Program-made: the position numbers and the translations under genes | Notes under the pieces: model-generated | Told to the model about the DNA's origin: nothing | The model's database searches: none | Seen by the model: the letters and a program-made list of their open reading frames with translations, nothing else | Source of the DNA: Symbiodinium sp. CCMP2592 | Taxonomy: Eukaryota; Sar; Dinophyceae; Suessiales; Symbiodiniaceae | Reading direction: 5' to 3' | NCBI GenBank assembly: GCA_905221615.1 | Contig: CAJNDT010000125.1 | Coordinates: forward strand, 186,001-250,000 | DNA length: 64,000 bases | Shown here: piece by piece, positions 21,115-33,260 of the stretch | Position numbering within the stretch: the first letter of the stretch is position 1 | Layout: the number at the start of each line of letters is the position of its first letter

Positions 21115-24100
21115 CTGCTTCTTGCTAGCAACCTGAACTCAACGCCTTGCCACAAGATGCTTCCACATATCTACCCACTTGCGCCAGACAGCTTGTGGGG
21201 TGTAGAGCTTAAGGTGTTTGGCAACGACCATCCTAACGGATTATAGGACAAGAGGCCGTGGCTGTCGTCAGCAGAAAAGCCGCGATCCGTCTGGGTCGAT
21301 TCGTGAGCTGAATTTGGCCCAGCATTCCAACGAACAGTAGCTCAAGGCCGCCTAAACCCCCAAAACAGTGACCCGTAATCCGCATGGTAAGCCTTTTGCA
21401 AGCATAGCCTCTTTAGCCACCCTTATCGGAACCCCTAGCCTACGTAGTCAACCTTACAGGAATCCCGATAGCGTCAGCCTCAAAGCACTTGTTATAGCTG
21501 CCGTGATGGTACCCTTCAAATTTGTGGGGAATCTTTGTCCCCACACTGCCTCCGACCCCAGACCCTGTCGCGAGCCTCTCCGGCGCGGCGATGAACTGCA
21601 GATGGCCCAACCCCAAAAATCCCTCTACTGCACGGTTTAGGGTTGAGCAGGTTTGAGGGTTGAGGGCTGAGAATTTAGTAGGTTTGGACTCTCGGCTTAA
21701 GCGCTTGCTCTCGCAACTCGAAGTTTTTGGTTGGATCTGAAGCCCAAGTTCTCAACGGTAAGTAGTATCGTTGCCAATGCCACTCCTCGCCCACCGCCAT
21801 CAAAACGCCGACATTCGGGATATCATGTCCAGTCGCGGGCTTGAAGAAGAGATCCTACTTGAGGTTAGCTGCCTCTTGTCCAGTGCACAGAGCAGGGGCA
21901 GAGATCTTGCATGTTGAAGTTCAGCCTTAGGGCCGCGGTTCACTGGAGTTGACTGCCAGCTTGGAACTGTGAAACCTTAAGCCCCAAATCCCCAAACAAA
22001 AAACAAAACACACCCAAATCCCACACCCTAAACCCTAGACGCCAAACATCCAGTGTCTGCACTTGAACACACCACCCATGCAACCTGAACCTGTTTGCCC
22101 GACGGCTCGAACCCCACTCCCCATAAAACTGGACTCAAGTCCAGCCGGACCACACTCAGGATGCCTGAACACGGAGCATCGGTGAACATGCACCCTTGAA
22201 CCCACCCCCGGAGAGGTCTTCGGCTGGCTCGCCGTCGGAAGGCTCCTTCCCACGATGCGAATGTGCTGGACTTGCTTCACTGGGACAGGTCGTGTCCAAC
22301 CAGGACGTGGGATTTGGGAATCCGCTTTGCTTTCCGGGAAATATATACATATATATCCCCTGAAGTTTAAGGGGAAAAGTATGACGACTTGCCAACGCAG
22401 CGAAGTCTGGAAACATGCTTCCTGAAGCACCCTTCCCATCCAGAAAACAGAACTCAGCTTTAAGCAAAGCCCCGGAAACCTGGCTGGGGGTTTAATAGCC
22501 TGAGTCGGAGTTCTTCCTCCGGCACCCAAAGATCAGCATCTGAAGTTCGGCTCGAAACTCTCAAACTGCGACATGATATCTCACGCAGGGAGGAGTTCAC
22601 GTGAGGTCGAAACTGGGTAACGACAAGCGAGTTGAAAAAAGGCATGTGCCAGGTGCTCAGCATAAGACAGTGTCAATGGAAATGGACACGGATAAATATG
22701 TGGATATATACATATATATGTACCTCATGTATTTGACTCTATCTATATATTTACCGATTTCATCAAGGCCCTAACTTAAAAGACAATACACAAATTGCCA
22801 TACTGTTCTGTGTCGCTTGCAATTATTAGTGGGTGGAGGCCTCGCGTCAACCATTCAACCGGGGGACACGGAACTCAAAGCTGCGAAGTCCCTATGCAGT
22901 GGAAATAACGAGTAAAAGCAGCAGCAACAGCAGCAGCAGCAGCGGCAGCGACAGCAACAACAACTCCAGCAACGATAAGAGTACCAGCAACAACAAGAAG
23001 AAATAACATTGTTACCATCATATGTGGTTTTGTCTTGTACTTTGTTTACTGTCTATTGTGATCTACATTCTTTGATTCTCGGTATCAGCAAGTCTTGTCC
23101 TTGTTGGTGATACTGATACTGCTAGGAGCAAAAATGCCCGATCTCTCAAGCCTGGAGCACGCCCGAAAGCATCTGCTGGAGCAAGCCCCGGTTGGCGCCT
23201 TGGGTGACGAGCGGAATCTCTAGGCATGTCGGGCCCCTCCTGATAGAGACATTTGCTTCTGATCCGAGTGAGTCCACTGCATAACCATCAAGAAAGAGGA
23301 CTGCAAGCAGTCAGCAAGCTGCGTCAAGTCGGGTTCCGAACAGGTCACTGTGCCCTCGCCCTGCGCCTGTTTGCGTGAGCGTGGAGGCTTCGGGCCGTGC
23401 GAGAGAACTTCCTCTCCTACAAGTGCTCCTGCCTGTCCTGCTCCAGCGGCGGTGGTTACTCCTCTTCCTCCTCCTACTTCTACTACGACTTCTACCACTA
23501 CTACTGCTACTACTACCACCACCCCCACCACGACCACGACAACTACCACTGCCACTGCCACCGCCACTACCACTGCCCCTACTCCTACTCCTACTCCTAG
23601 TACTGCTGCTGCTACTACTACTTCTTATTCTGCTTCTACTCTTCCTCAACGACCCGAAATGCCACCAATGCCAGGGCCAGTTATCCAATTGTTGTTGACA
23701 GAGGTAACAACGACGACCGCCACGAGACCCGCCGGCACAAACCTGTCTGGGCCTCCGCGGGCGGAGCGGGCGTAGGCGGAGCTTGGGCCTCAGGCTGTCC
23801 AGCAGATACTCTTGCCACAAATCGAAAGATGTCTATCATTACGTGCCGCATGCTGCTCGCGGCGGTCTAGCTGCTAAGCCGACAATCATACTGCCTACTC
23901 CTCCTTGACTTCAAGGCTCTGAATGGCAGGCATTACTCCCTGCACGACACGTGCTACTGCATGGCCAGCTGCTTCGCCACTGCAAGTCTGTATTGGCACA
24001 ACATGTGAGAATGCGTACAGACATGTCGCACATGAAAACCACTCATGCTTCCTCGATGCCCAGCTTTTAGGCGGGGTGCTCCTCGCTGTGCACGCAAGTA

Positions 24101-24304
24101 GGAGTCGCAATTATCTGTCGTAGGCTGTTGCACAGCAGCTGGAAAGCAGGTAGGTTAAAGTTCAGTCAGTGGATCTTCTGACCCGACCGTGCCCATGAAA
24201 GCTTTCTTCAATGACACACTGACGTGTACGATGCAGCAAAGGCGGGCATTGTCACAATGCCAAAACTTAAAATATCTGTGCAAGTTCGCGAAATTTGTAA
24301 TTAG
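21115..24304. other. Intergenic, microsatellites
   Basis: No supportable gene. An AGC/ACA-rich microsatellite lies at about 22915-23005 and a CTA/CCA/ACC-rich one at about 23455-23640; the latter gives Thr- or Leu-rich open frames in several phases and is not evidence of coding. A 29-codon plus-strand ORF (23134-23223, MPDLSSLEHARKHLLEQAPV...) looks peptide-like but has no partner I can name. Confidence 0.5.
23455..23640. repeat. Imperfect CTA/ACC trinucleotide tract
   Basis: Imperfect CTACTACTAC and ACCACCACCA units with pyrimidine-rich interruptions. All frames are open and low-complexity (Thr-, Leu- or Ser/Arg-rich), so no protein is claimed. Confidence 0.8.
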
Positions 24305-24850
24305 TCAGTTTCTCAGACTGCGACGCCTCAGTTGGGTCACCAGCATAGTGGCCGCTGCCGTGGTGACCAGTAGTAAGACCACGCCGCGGCGTTCATTGAA
24401 AGCCCCGAAGCCAAAGCGCTGGGAAGCTGATGCCCACCACGAGCTCTCGAGCTGAAGATCAGCACAAAGCCAGGAAGCACAGGGAGTGTCTCCTGGCAGC
24501 TTCTCACCTGGCGCGAGGATGAAGAGGTCCCCAGCCCGCAGCTTCTCCCCGCTGGCACTCTTCAGGCACAGGTAAAAGGCCAGGCTCTCCGATTGGACCT
24601 CTGCCAAGGAGCCATGCTGCACGCGGAGCGTCGGAGATACTCCTGCCACCCTCTTCCCGCAAAAGGGCGAAGGTGCGGCCGCGGAGACACGCTGCCACAG
24701 ACGGTCGGCCAAGTAGGGGTCCTCCCTGACAAGCTTGCAATGGCCTCCCGCTCGATCCTGCTCTGCCGGGTTGAAGCCCAGTTGCTCTGCAGCCGAAAGC
24801 ACCGCCGCACACTCGGAGTCGGTCAAAGCCTTCACGAACTCCCACACCCC
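24305..24850 (-). CDS. Possible prolyl-hydroxylase-like fragment with C-terminal membrane segment
   Basis: The frame reads WEFVKALTDSECAAVLSAAE, then EDPYLADRLWQRV and GVSPTLRVQHG, like the N-terminal half of 2OG-Fe(II) prolyl-4-hydroxylase-type proteins, in which an EC-x-x-(I/V) helix is followed by a DPxLAxxLWxR segment. The expected HxD iron motif does not follow; instead the frame goes on to a GEKLRAGDLFILAPGEKL segment and ends with a membrane-spanning stretch GVVLLLVTTAAATMLVTQL plus Arg residues. Either an intron starts at QHG or the site is lost. No ATG at the start; upstream exons (about 24872-25111) are possible. It may belong to the PAM2 gene just upstream. Confidence 0.35.
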   Translation of the reverse strand, partial: GVWEFVKALTDSECAAVLSAAEQLGFNPAEQDRAGGHCKLVREDPYLADRLWQRVSAAAPSPFCGKRVAGVSPTLRVQHGSLAEVQSESLAFYLCLKSASGEKLRAGDLFILAPGEKLPGDTPCASWLCADLQLESSWWASASQRFGFGAFNERRGVVLLLVTTAAATMLVTQLRRRSLRN

Positions 24851-25109
24851 GGATTTCTTCCCGAGTTTGCCTCAGACGACTTTTCCGAGACACCCAAAAA
24901 GACTCTGAAACGCAAAAAAGCGGTCTGCGCACGCAGTCCGGGCCGGGTTGCCAACAGCTGCCGGTTGCGGAGCTGCCCCGCTGCCAAGCTTGTCGCGGCA
25001 AAGCTCGCTGAGCTCCTTGGCAGCCTTTGTGGGGCTCGCCTGGGCAGCGGACGGGGAGGTCAGGGGAACCCCGAAGACAAGGAGCGGGCGGCTGTTTACC
25101 AATGATAGC

Positions 25110-26060
25110 AAGGAACCCCAAAACAGTATTGGTCGTCATTTGAGCCCCTATAGTATCCCTTTTCGAAAAGTCTGTCCTCCGTGGCCTGCGGCTGTGGCTG
25201 GGAGCTGGAGCTCGCGCCTCCTGCCGCCACATCGGCGTCTCGGGTGACAGGCGAGCCGGGTCCACTGCCGGAGAGGAGTCCGGGGGTGACGGGACCTGCC
25301 TTGGCCGTGGGGGTAGGGGTGGCTGCGGCTGTTGGGCTGGACTTCGAGTTCTTGTTGCCCTTGGACTTCTTGGGCTTCATGGCCCCCGCATAGGCGGAGA
25401 CTCCGGGAATGAATTCCGCGGCGTCGGGCTTCATGGCCTTCGGCTCGCGCTGGGGCTTGTACGTTGTTGGGAACGTCATCGCGGACGCCGGGACGATCAC
25501 CGGAGGTGGGGGCGGCTGATAAGCCTGCCCAGTGCAAGCACAAGGATCAGGTTCACCAGGCTACAAGAGAATGGAAGCAACCAGAAAACGAGCAAAACTC
25601 AAGCTTACGGTCTTGCTTTGATCACATCGTGGCCTCAGGCCACACACCAGGCTTGAATTCTGCCGCATCCTCACGGAGCTTTGATTTGGGCTCCTGGTCG
25701 AGGGAAGATGCGAAGAACCGACAAGGCATCCCAAACTCCAAAGGCTGCCCGACACGTGGCCCCTTTGCATCTTTCGCAAGAAGCTGGAAGTGGGCAGGGC
25801 AGGGGGGACGGCAAACCGAAAGGCAGTCACACAGGGGACAGCTGGCCGGGCACGTGCTACGCACCAGATCGTACTACAACACATCGTTCGTGCGCTTCTT
25901 GGTTTCACATTGTCCTTCCAAGCCCTCTCACGACCTGAAACATCATATGGCACCCTGCGCCACCCAACATGCATCCGGAAGTTGCCTCGGCAGGCTTTGC
26001 CCACTGCTGGCCGGGGACGAACTCGGCGGCAGACTTGTTAAACTCCTTCCAGCAAACCCG
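25110..26060 (-). CDS. PAM2-motif protein, partial (three PAM2-like segments)
   Basis: Three minus-strand segments carry a PAM2-like motif, the short peptide that binds the MLLE domain of poly(A)-binding protein: FNKSAAEFVPG (about 26027-25995), SKLREDAAEFKPG (about 25690-25650) and AMKPDAAEFIPG (about 25440-25405). Each ends EFxPG. After the first two a plausible intron starts within the Gly codon (G|GC and G|GT), as if one exon had been repeated. The third continues into a Lys-rich and Ser/Thr/Pro-rich region (KPKKSKGNKNSK) that stays open to 25096. No start codon or complete exon set could be fixed. A role in mRNA metabolism is inferred only from PAM2. Confidence 0.5.
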
Positions 26061-27239
26061 GCCGTCAGTTTGAGGTTTCTGGGGTGTTCGGCAAAAAAAA
26101 GGAAGGTTTAAGCCGGGAAGACGGTAACCGGGGTCGTGGTCTCGAGGCTAACCCTGCGCGGTCTGCACAAAAGTCCAGGTGCCGACAGCTGCCTTCCGCC
26201 CATCTACATGTCTATCTTTATCTTCATCTCTATATCCTGATCTATATCTATATCTATGCTCATGTTTGAAAAACGTTAGATCGAAAATATGTACAAGTGT
26301 TCACATGGACTCAAACCCTGAACCCCGTCGACATTGCCTCAAGCCTTGCACTCTGTACTTTCAAGCTTTCAACCTCATCCGTCAACATCCGTCAACCGAA
26401 ATCGCCCATACCCCATAAAAGGATTTGTGGAAGGACCCCCACCCCAAACCCTGGACCCTTGCCCCGCCACCCCCCAGCAGGGAGCCTTGATAGCCGGAAC
26501 AAGGACTTGACAAGGGTCTAATGCGTCCTACTTCAGGAAGTATAGTACCCCTCCCCTACCCCATAGATGCCTCAAAGGAGCCCTTATAGAACCCTCTAGA
26601 TCTGTGAAGAGCCCTTGTAGAACCTTAATGAGCCTATCCCCCCATCCTACACCCTGAACTCCCTCGATCGGATCCTTCTTCCCGGCGCTGGGGGTCGTGG
26701 CCTCCTCCGACACGGGAACAGAAGGGATGGGCGCTTCAGGGCTTTTGAATCCAGGGGACCGGTGCTTTTAACGGCGCGGAGGTCTTCTTCAGGTTTGGGC
26801 GGTCGCTTTTGTTCAGGGCTTCGGGATTTGAGGTTGACGGCTGCTGGGGCTTTAGGGTTCAGATTTGGCGAACCTACTATGCAAGAGAACAGGCAACAGC
26901 CGAAAGAAACGTGAGGCAGCTGGCTCATGCTCTCACACTTGAACCAGCCAGGCGAGCTTCTCGGTTCCGAGTATGCTACCATCAGAAAGGAACGGAAAGA
27001 CTCCAACATGCCGTGCAAAGACGAAGGAACAGGATGCAAAATGCACCTCTCAACTCATCCGTCCTGCTGCTGCGTGCAGCCCTTGACTCCAAAGCCTTTT
27101 TCAACATGGGGAATGAACCCTAAACCCGAAGCCGCTGAGACAATCCCATGTTTAGAAAATTGGGGTTTCTGCCGCTCCCAACTCGCAGAATTCCAGGCCC
27201 GGCACGCGCCGCCAGGTCGGAGGGCTGAAAACTACAGGG

Positions 27240-27315
27240 ATTTAGGGTTTCGACGCTCACACTCGCACAAGGCAGGCAAGGCTCCACATAGTCCACAAGA
27301 TCTCCACTACTCAAG
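27240..27315 (+). repeat. Dispersed repeat with CGCTCACACTCGCAC core, second long copy
   Basis: Matches 2610-2690 almost base for base over about 70 bases: TTTAGGG, TTTCGACGCTCACACTCGCA, AGGCTCCACATAGTCCACA, then ATCTCCACTACTC. The flanks differ, so it is a dispersed copy. Confidence 0.75.
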
Positions 27316-29459
27316 TCACAATCCTTTTGGGTTGAAGGGCAGCCATCAAGGATGCCGTTTCTTACCACGGCGCCGGACAGGAAGCAGCCGGACTCATTGA
27401 GTTTTCCGAAGTTGTTAAGGTTCAGTTCTTCGGGCTTTCAGCCCCCGTTGAGTTTCCAAACCTGCCCATCCTAAACCCAACTTAAACCCCTAATAACTCT
27501 TCCACAATCATCACAAGTACCCAAAGCAAAGGAAACCTGCAACCGTCCTGCACCGAAGGACGCCGCTTCTTGCGGCCGTTATTCTCCTGTTCAGGGCTTA
27601 AGCTCCAGTTCGCCGCAGAGATTTAGAATATCCGGCGTAGTTCGTATGCCGATTTCTCGGCTTCCTGCACCACAAGGAAAGATGTTTGCCTGGGAAACCT
27701 TGCCAACATTCTTGCCTTAAGTCTGCTGCATCCCCCACAACCCAGACCCCGAAGATGCCCCACTGGTGTTTGCACAGCAAAGAACCATTTCGCAGAGTCG
27801 GCGTGCACCGTTTGGGATCCCTGAGTTCCTGTCTTGAAGCACCAGGCACCAGCCTTGGGCCTTCGGAGTCTTCAGGGGCCAGTCGTCGCGAGCCATCATT
27901 CAAGTCTTCGATGCTGGATTGATGCTCCACAGAAATCGATGCTCGAGACTAGATGTAAGCACTGCCTCAACGTGACTAAAGGAAATCTTAAAGAGACCGC
28001 TGCCAATTTATGCCACGAAGATCCCCGATGTGTTCAACCTTAAAACCTACCTGAATCTACCTCTCGTGGCGGAGTCCTTGGACTCTTTCATTGCATTGTA
28101 GGCATCCTCGTCGATGCCTGGGCAGCTTGGGAGGAGTCCCTTTTGCTCAAGCTTCGAAACTCTGAGCTGGGCTGAACTCCCAGTCTTCCTTGACTTGAAG
28201 CCAAGACTCTCCTCACCAAGAGGAGTGCCTCTAACCCTACCGGTAATCTAAAGACACGAGCGATCTCCAAATCAGAATCCCACGCACCCAGGCTAAAATG
28301 AAGACCAAGACGCCTCGGAGCAGGGTGTACACATAAGCACGCCAGTTCGTGACTTTCTTTCGCTGCACTCCTGCATCCCATCCACTCCCCCTCGGCTTGA
28401 CGAGGACGCCCTGAAGCCGCTAGGGTTGAGGTATTTTTTCAGAGTCCAGTACGTTAATGCTCGAAGCTACAAAGATCGACTGAAGCCCTGAAGTAGGGTC
28501 CTCCCCTGTGATCGCGACGGGAGAAGTCGCTCCTACCACTCGCCTTCTTTACTCTAGAAAACCAAGGTGCTCGCTTTCACGTCTTGCCGTCATTTTCCGC
28601 AATTTGTCTTCTAACAGGAACTCGCGCCGGGACTCTGATTTGACTCGCATAGCCGACAACGAGAAGAAGTTACAAAGTCATGGGATTCTCTGAGCAGAAT
28701 GCAAATCCTAACAACGCATCTGCAGACGAGAAAGATCCACTTAACTTCGAAGCCCGTTGAACGCCACCAGAAATATCAAGAATCCCCAACAAGGCCTAAA
28801 CCTAAACCCATCCTAAACCAGAGAAACTCCGGGAAATATTGAATCTCAAGCCAGGAGCCCAGTCCTTGAAGAGTGTTTTGCAGCACCTGGCACGCCTGCG
28901 ACGGGGGTCAAACCTAGCTTTAGAGCGCCCTTTGGGCCATGCTGTCAGAGCACAAACGAAGCCATGGTTCACCACGCAGTTTGATTCCAAGCTCTTTGCT
29001 TGAGGCCCTGCACTCTCCACGATGACGTCGCATACGGCACAGTCCAACTTCAATTCCACAAAATCCTGATCCATGCTCGTCGCAGCCCCTCCGGCCTCTG
29101 TGGCCCTGCCTTTCTCGTGCAGAACCTGGGCACTAGACCCTCACTATCGGGGTCCCGGTTGCCCTCATTGATTTCCGGAGTCAACACCGTGAATTTGTCG
29201 CGCCTGGGAAAGCCTCGTAGCGTTGCTCTTCTGGCTTCGGCTGTCAACAGCCATGTCGAAACACAACAACAATTGCCAGGAAAGTCTGCATCATTCTCAG
29301 CATCACGGCCGTCGTGATCATCGAAGCCGTAGCGGGCGCATTGTCAACGCAGTTGTCGCAGCAGCAGGAGAGGAGCAAAGCGCTCATAGAGCAGCAAGGA
29401 GAGTAACGTTGGTAGCAGTAGTTTGTTGTAGTTTTTGTCACCCACCTAGCACGGCTATG

Positions 29460-29950
29460 CCAGCTCCGCGGGGCTCTATGAAGTCGTAGTAGTAATAGTA
29501 GTAGTAGTAATAGTAGAAGCAGCAGCAGCAGCAGCAGTAGTAGCGCAGCAGTCGTCGTCGTCGTAGTAGTAGTAGTAACAGGCAGCGGCCGTGGCAGCAG
29601 TAGGAGTAGCAGTTGTAGTTGCAGCAGAAGTAGTAGCGGGAGCAGCAGCGGCAGTGACGGTAGAAGTAGTAGTACTGGCCTGCAGCAGTAGCAGCTAGTA
29701 GCAACAGTAGCAGTAGCAGCAGGAGCCGTAGCAGCAGTAGCAGTAGCAGTAGTACGAGCAGTAGCAGTAGCAGCAACAGTAGCCTCAGCAGTAGCACTAG
29801 CACTAGCAGTAGCAGCAGTAGTAGTAGTAGTAGTAGCAGCAGTCGTCGTCGTCGCCGTGGTAGTCATAGTAGCAGTAGCAGTAGCTGATGCAGTAGCAGT
29901 AGCAGTAGTAGCAGTGGTAGTAGTGGCGGTCGTAGCGGTAGTAGTAGCGC

Positions 29951-29997
<47 letters not shown>

Positions 29998-30185
29998 CTG
30001 GCACTGGCACTGGCACTGGTACTGGTGCTAGTACTAGTACTAGTACTAGTACCAGTACCAGTACTCGTGCTAGTACTTGTACTTGCACTAGTACTAGAAG
30101 CAGAAGTCGTAGTAGCAGCAGTAGTCGTCGTCGTGGTGGTGGTAGTGGCAGCAGCAGAAGTAGCAATAGTAGTGGCGCAGAGCTA
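29460..30185. repeat. About 700 bp of imperfect AGT/AGC trinucleotide repeats
   Basis: GTAGTAGTA and GCAGCAGCAG units with interruptions, then a TGGCACTGGCACTGGTACTA section near 30000-30080. Every frame on both strands is open and low-complexity (poly-Leu, poly-Val, poly-Thr/Ala), which explains the long open frames here; I do not call a protein. Confidence 0.9.
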
Positions 30186-30659
30186 CTGTTAGTCGTCGTG
30201 ATGGTGGTAGTGGCAATTGCAGTGCCAATTTTTGTCGGCGATGTCAAGCTTCGTGGTAGTAACATTAGACATAAGAGTAGGAGCAGTACGAGCTTCTCTA
30301 GCGGCATTACTCATACTATAATCTTCCAATCAGTAATGCTGCTAGTTGTTGTTGGGGTTAACCCTAGCACCCAGAAAGAGAGGAATCATGTCCGTTTGGG
30401 AAACAGTAGTAGAGAGAACCAGGTCCGACATGTGCACAGTTGGCTCGCCTCTAAGGCTTAGGGTTTCGTAAACTATGCTTGGTTGAACAGCCAGCCGGAC
30501 ACAACCTCTGCCTTCTGACCAACGCCAGCAAAGAATTCCTACACCCGTAGCAATGCCGACCCGAGCAGCATCAAGCAGAAGAATGGCCTGTGAGGCGCAA
30601 GCAGGTGGGGATTTGGACTGCTTCTAGTGTTACAGGGTCTTTGGGAATTCAGGGTCGAC

Positions 30660-30710
30660 TTGTGCATGTTGTACTTCGAAGGGGCGATGCTGATCTTCTC
30701 TGTGCTGTCG
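30660..30710 (-). pseudogene. Decayed U6 snRNA-like relic
   Basis: On the minus strand CACAGAGAAGATCAGCATCG followed by CCCCTTCG matches the core of the 2242-2318 U6-like sequence with two changes in the first 20 bases. The flanking U6 parts are gone. Confidence 0.55.
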
Positions 30711-30937
30711 GACCCCTTCTGTGCTACAAGATGATCCCCAATATGTCAATATGATGAACTGAAGATTGGGGCTCCAAATGCTCCAATCCCCCCCGGACCT
30801 TGGAGTCAAAGTCGCCAACCTGAACCGGGGTGTTCCGCAAGACCTTCCGAAGGTCAACTGAGAGCGCTTTGATACAAAACGGCAGAAGGAAGCTCATCAT
30901 GTTAAGTAACAACACTGAAGCAAACACTGGCACCGTC

Positions 30938-30990
30938 TACCACCACCACCACCACCACCACCACGACCACGACCTCGACCACTGCCACTA
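30938..30990 (+). repeat. (CAC)n microsatellite
   Basis: About eight CAC units followed by imperfect CGACCACGACC and CCACTGCCACTAC units. Confidence 0.85.
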
Positions 30991-32429
30991 CTACCCCTTC
31001 TTTCAGGAGTACGAACCGACCCAGATACCTGCGCAGTACTCCTAACAACAAAGCCTATCAAATCTTCAAGGACGTTCGGGCATTCGAGGATCTGAAGCAA
31101 CAGAGCTGGAGAAAATGATGCGCTACGCAGCAGACTGCATGAAATGCTACATTTAAGTACATTATACCGCCTTCTTCTGCTAGATTCAAGCATGTCATAG
31201 AAAATTCTATCTCTCTTGCAGCATCAGACGACAAAAGCTGGAATTCCATGTCCCAGTCCCGATGCAGCAGCCTGGACGATGCCACTCTTGTACGGCTTCT
31301 CCTTTGCATCGAACTCTTTTTGGGATTGCTTCCAACCAGGAATCCAAGTCGCAGATTGTGTTCGCATGGATCAACCGTTGAAGGCAATGGTTTCTGCTGT
31401 TGCTGTTGCTGTCACCCGCAAAGCGAGGAAGAACGTTTCGCCCCAACAGACAACTCTCTCCCGCTGCGCATGTGCTGTTGCTGTTGCTGCTGCTGTGTTG
31501 TTGTTGGGTCGCTAGTTTTTTTTGAAACTCCCGATTAACGTATGCTGTGCTTCCCCACTACGCCTGAGTACACACTTGCGTGCATCAGCTCAAGCAAGCA
31601 GGTTCTGTAAAAGGTCAATGTCTCTACTTCAACACAACCGCCCTTTTCCCGACCACCCTTCGACTGGACTCTCTGACAGACATTCCCAAAACACAGCAAT
31701 GACCTCAAAAAGTGTGAAAGACAACTTGGGAAGGAACTACTTGGGAAGGAACTGATTTTTGCAGCATTGCTCCTGAAATCCAAGACCTAGTGTGCCAAAT
31801 ATATCATGGAAGCCGGCTCCTCCATCCAATGTTACGGCTGCTGTGGTATTTCTATTATGGTAGGGACCTGAGACTTGTGTTCCAATGCAGCCCATCCACG
31901 GTCAGCGGTCCATCAAGCACATCGCTGCTTTTGGATTTGCCTTTCACCATACCTACCCTGGCGACGAGATGGCCCAAAAGGGTGCAACTCGTGTCTTGAG
32001 CCAGGCCTTCACTGTGGAAGCTGCGTGAGAACGTGGCACAGAACTAAAGCCCTAGAAGAGCCCCAGTCCTGCACCTGAAACCTCAAAAAGGGCTTGGCCT
32101 AGGCCGTGCCTGACCCTGAAGTACCCTTAAAACCTCAGCTCGATGAACACTTCATGAACATCACCAAACCCAGGATCTCTGCCAAGATCCCACACTCGCA
32201 TCTCGAACTTCTAGCTTCAGACCCTAAACCAATGCAAATGCCTCAACCAGGCGGATGCCGGGCACTCGGCTGCCTTTGGCGCAGCACCGCGGCCGCGGCC
32301 CTGTGGGCCTTGTGGACAAAAACAGCACAAAAGCGCGAGTACATAGGCTCGCACGCACATCCCGAAACTTCGCAAAGCCTTTCGGGTTTACCGGAACCCT
32401 AAACTAAACCCTCAACCCAGAACCCTGAT

Positions 32430-32534
32430 GTAGGAACCTGATTAAGAAACCTTGGGCCTTTATGAGGGTTCCTTCCATGAACCCTACTATTTTAGGGGAA
32501 GTATAAGCCCAGGGCTTCTAAATCAGGTTCCTAC
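32430..32534. mobile_element. 105-bp MITE, copy B
   Basis: Left end GTAGGAACCTGATTAAGAA, right end TTCTAAATCAGGTTCCTAC: near-perfect inverted repeats. Same length and ends as 15455-15559, with a diverged interior that keeps shared blocks (GGGCCT, AGCCCAGGG). No clear target-site duplication. Confidence 0.8.
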
Positions 32535-33260
32535 ATGAAACCCTACCAGAACCCTAAGACGCCCCAATCGGCCGAAGGCTCCCAGATGGCCTGCGCCTTT
32601 TGCTGCGGCCTTTGGGGCGGAGCCGCGCCTCGGAACACCGAGAACCCCCCCCCTTAGCGCTCATAGTTGGGGGCTTCTGGCTCTAGGAAGTGAAGACCAA
32701 AGAACCCATACTGAATTGAGAACTGTACTAGGAACCACAGTTTTCGGAAGCATCCTGATACGGCGGAAGATCTTGGTGTTTAAGCTTTTTTTTGAAATTG
32801 TAGGTTGTAGGTGACGGGACTTCAGAAGTGTGGGACTTGTGATCCTAGGGCTCCGATTCTTTGCAACTTCTGTGACTCAAAGGGTTTGCCGATTCTCCAT
32901 CAAGGGGCACGCCGTGCTTGCGATGCGCACACAGGGGTGACGGTGCTGGCTGTTCCCAGTTTCATGGTTCTACCAGCGCCCGAACAAACTGCTGCTGTTC
33001 TCCTGTTTCTGAATCCGTGCTGAGACAGGAGCTCTTTGATTCTCCTGTCGACACGCCTCGGGAATGTTCGGGAATGTCGCCACAGAGGCACCACCTGCTC
33101 TAAATGGGTTGCTTCTGCACGCTATTGGTGCTGCAACACATGCAGTATGTATCAATGCCTCAACTTAATAACTGCAGTGGTGAGCCTTGTCACCAGAATG
33201 TCTGTACAGGAAGACCATGGAAGACCCAAAATTGCTGCTCCCAGCAGCTGCCTGTAGGGA

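Larger units (their letters stand above)
26061..33260. other. Long intergenic region, repeats and relics
   Basis: No gene recognised in about 7 kb. It holds the CGCTCACACTCGCAC repeat (27240-27315), a 29460-30185 trinucleotide tract, a decayed U6 relic (30660-30710), a CAC tract (30938-30990) and a MITE (32430-32534). Two overlapping minus-strand frames near 28802-29247 (with LKLDCAVCDVIVES) look exon-like, but I cannot name a family. Confidence 0.5.

Noticed and set aside
28130..28155. A TTTTGCTCAAG resembling the spliced leader 3' end
   Set aside because: It lacks a G and the upstream leader bases, and no gene follows; best taken as chance.
29244..30307. Long poly-Leu, poly-Val, Thr/Ala-rich ORFs on both strands
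   Set aside because: They are translations of trinucleotide repeats, open in all frames, with no other protein features.
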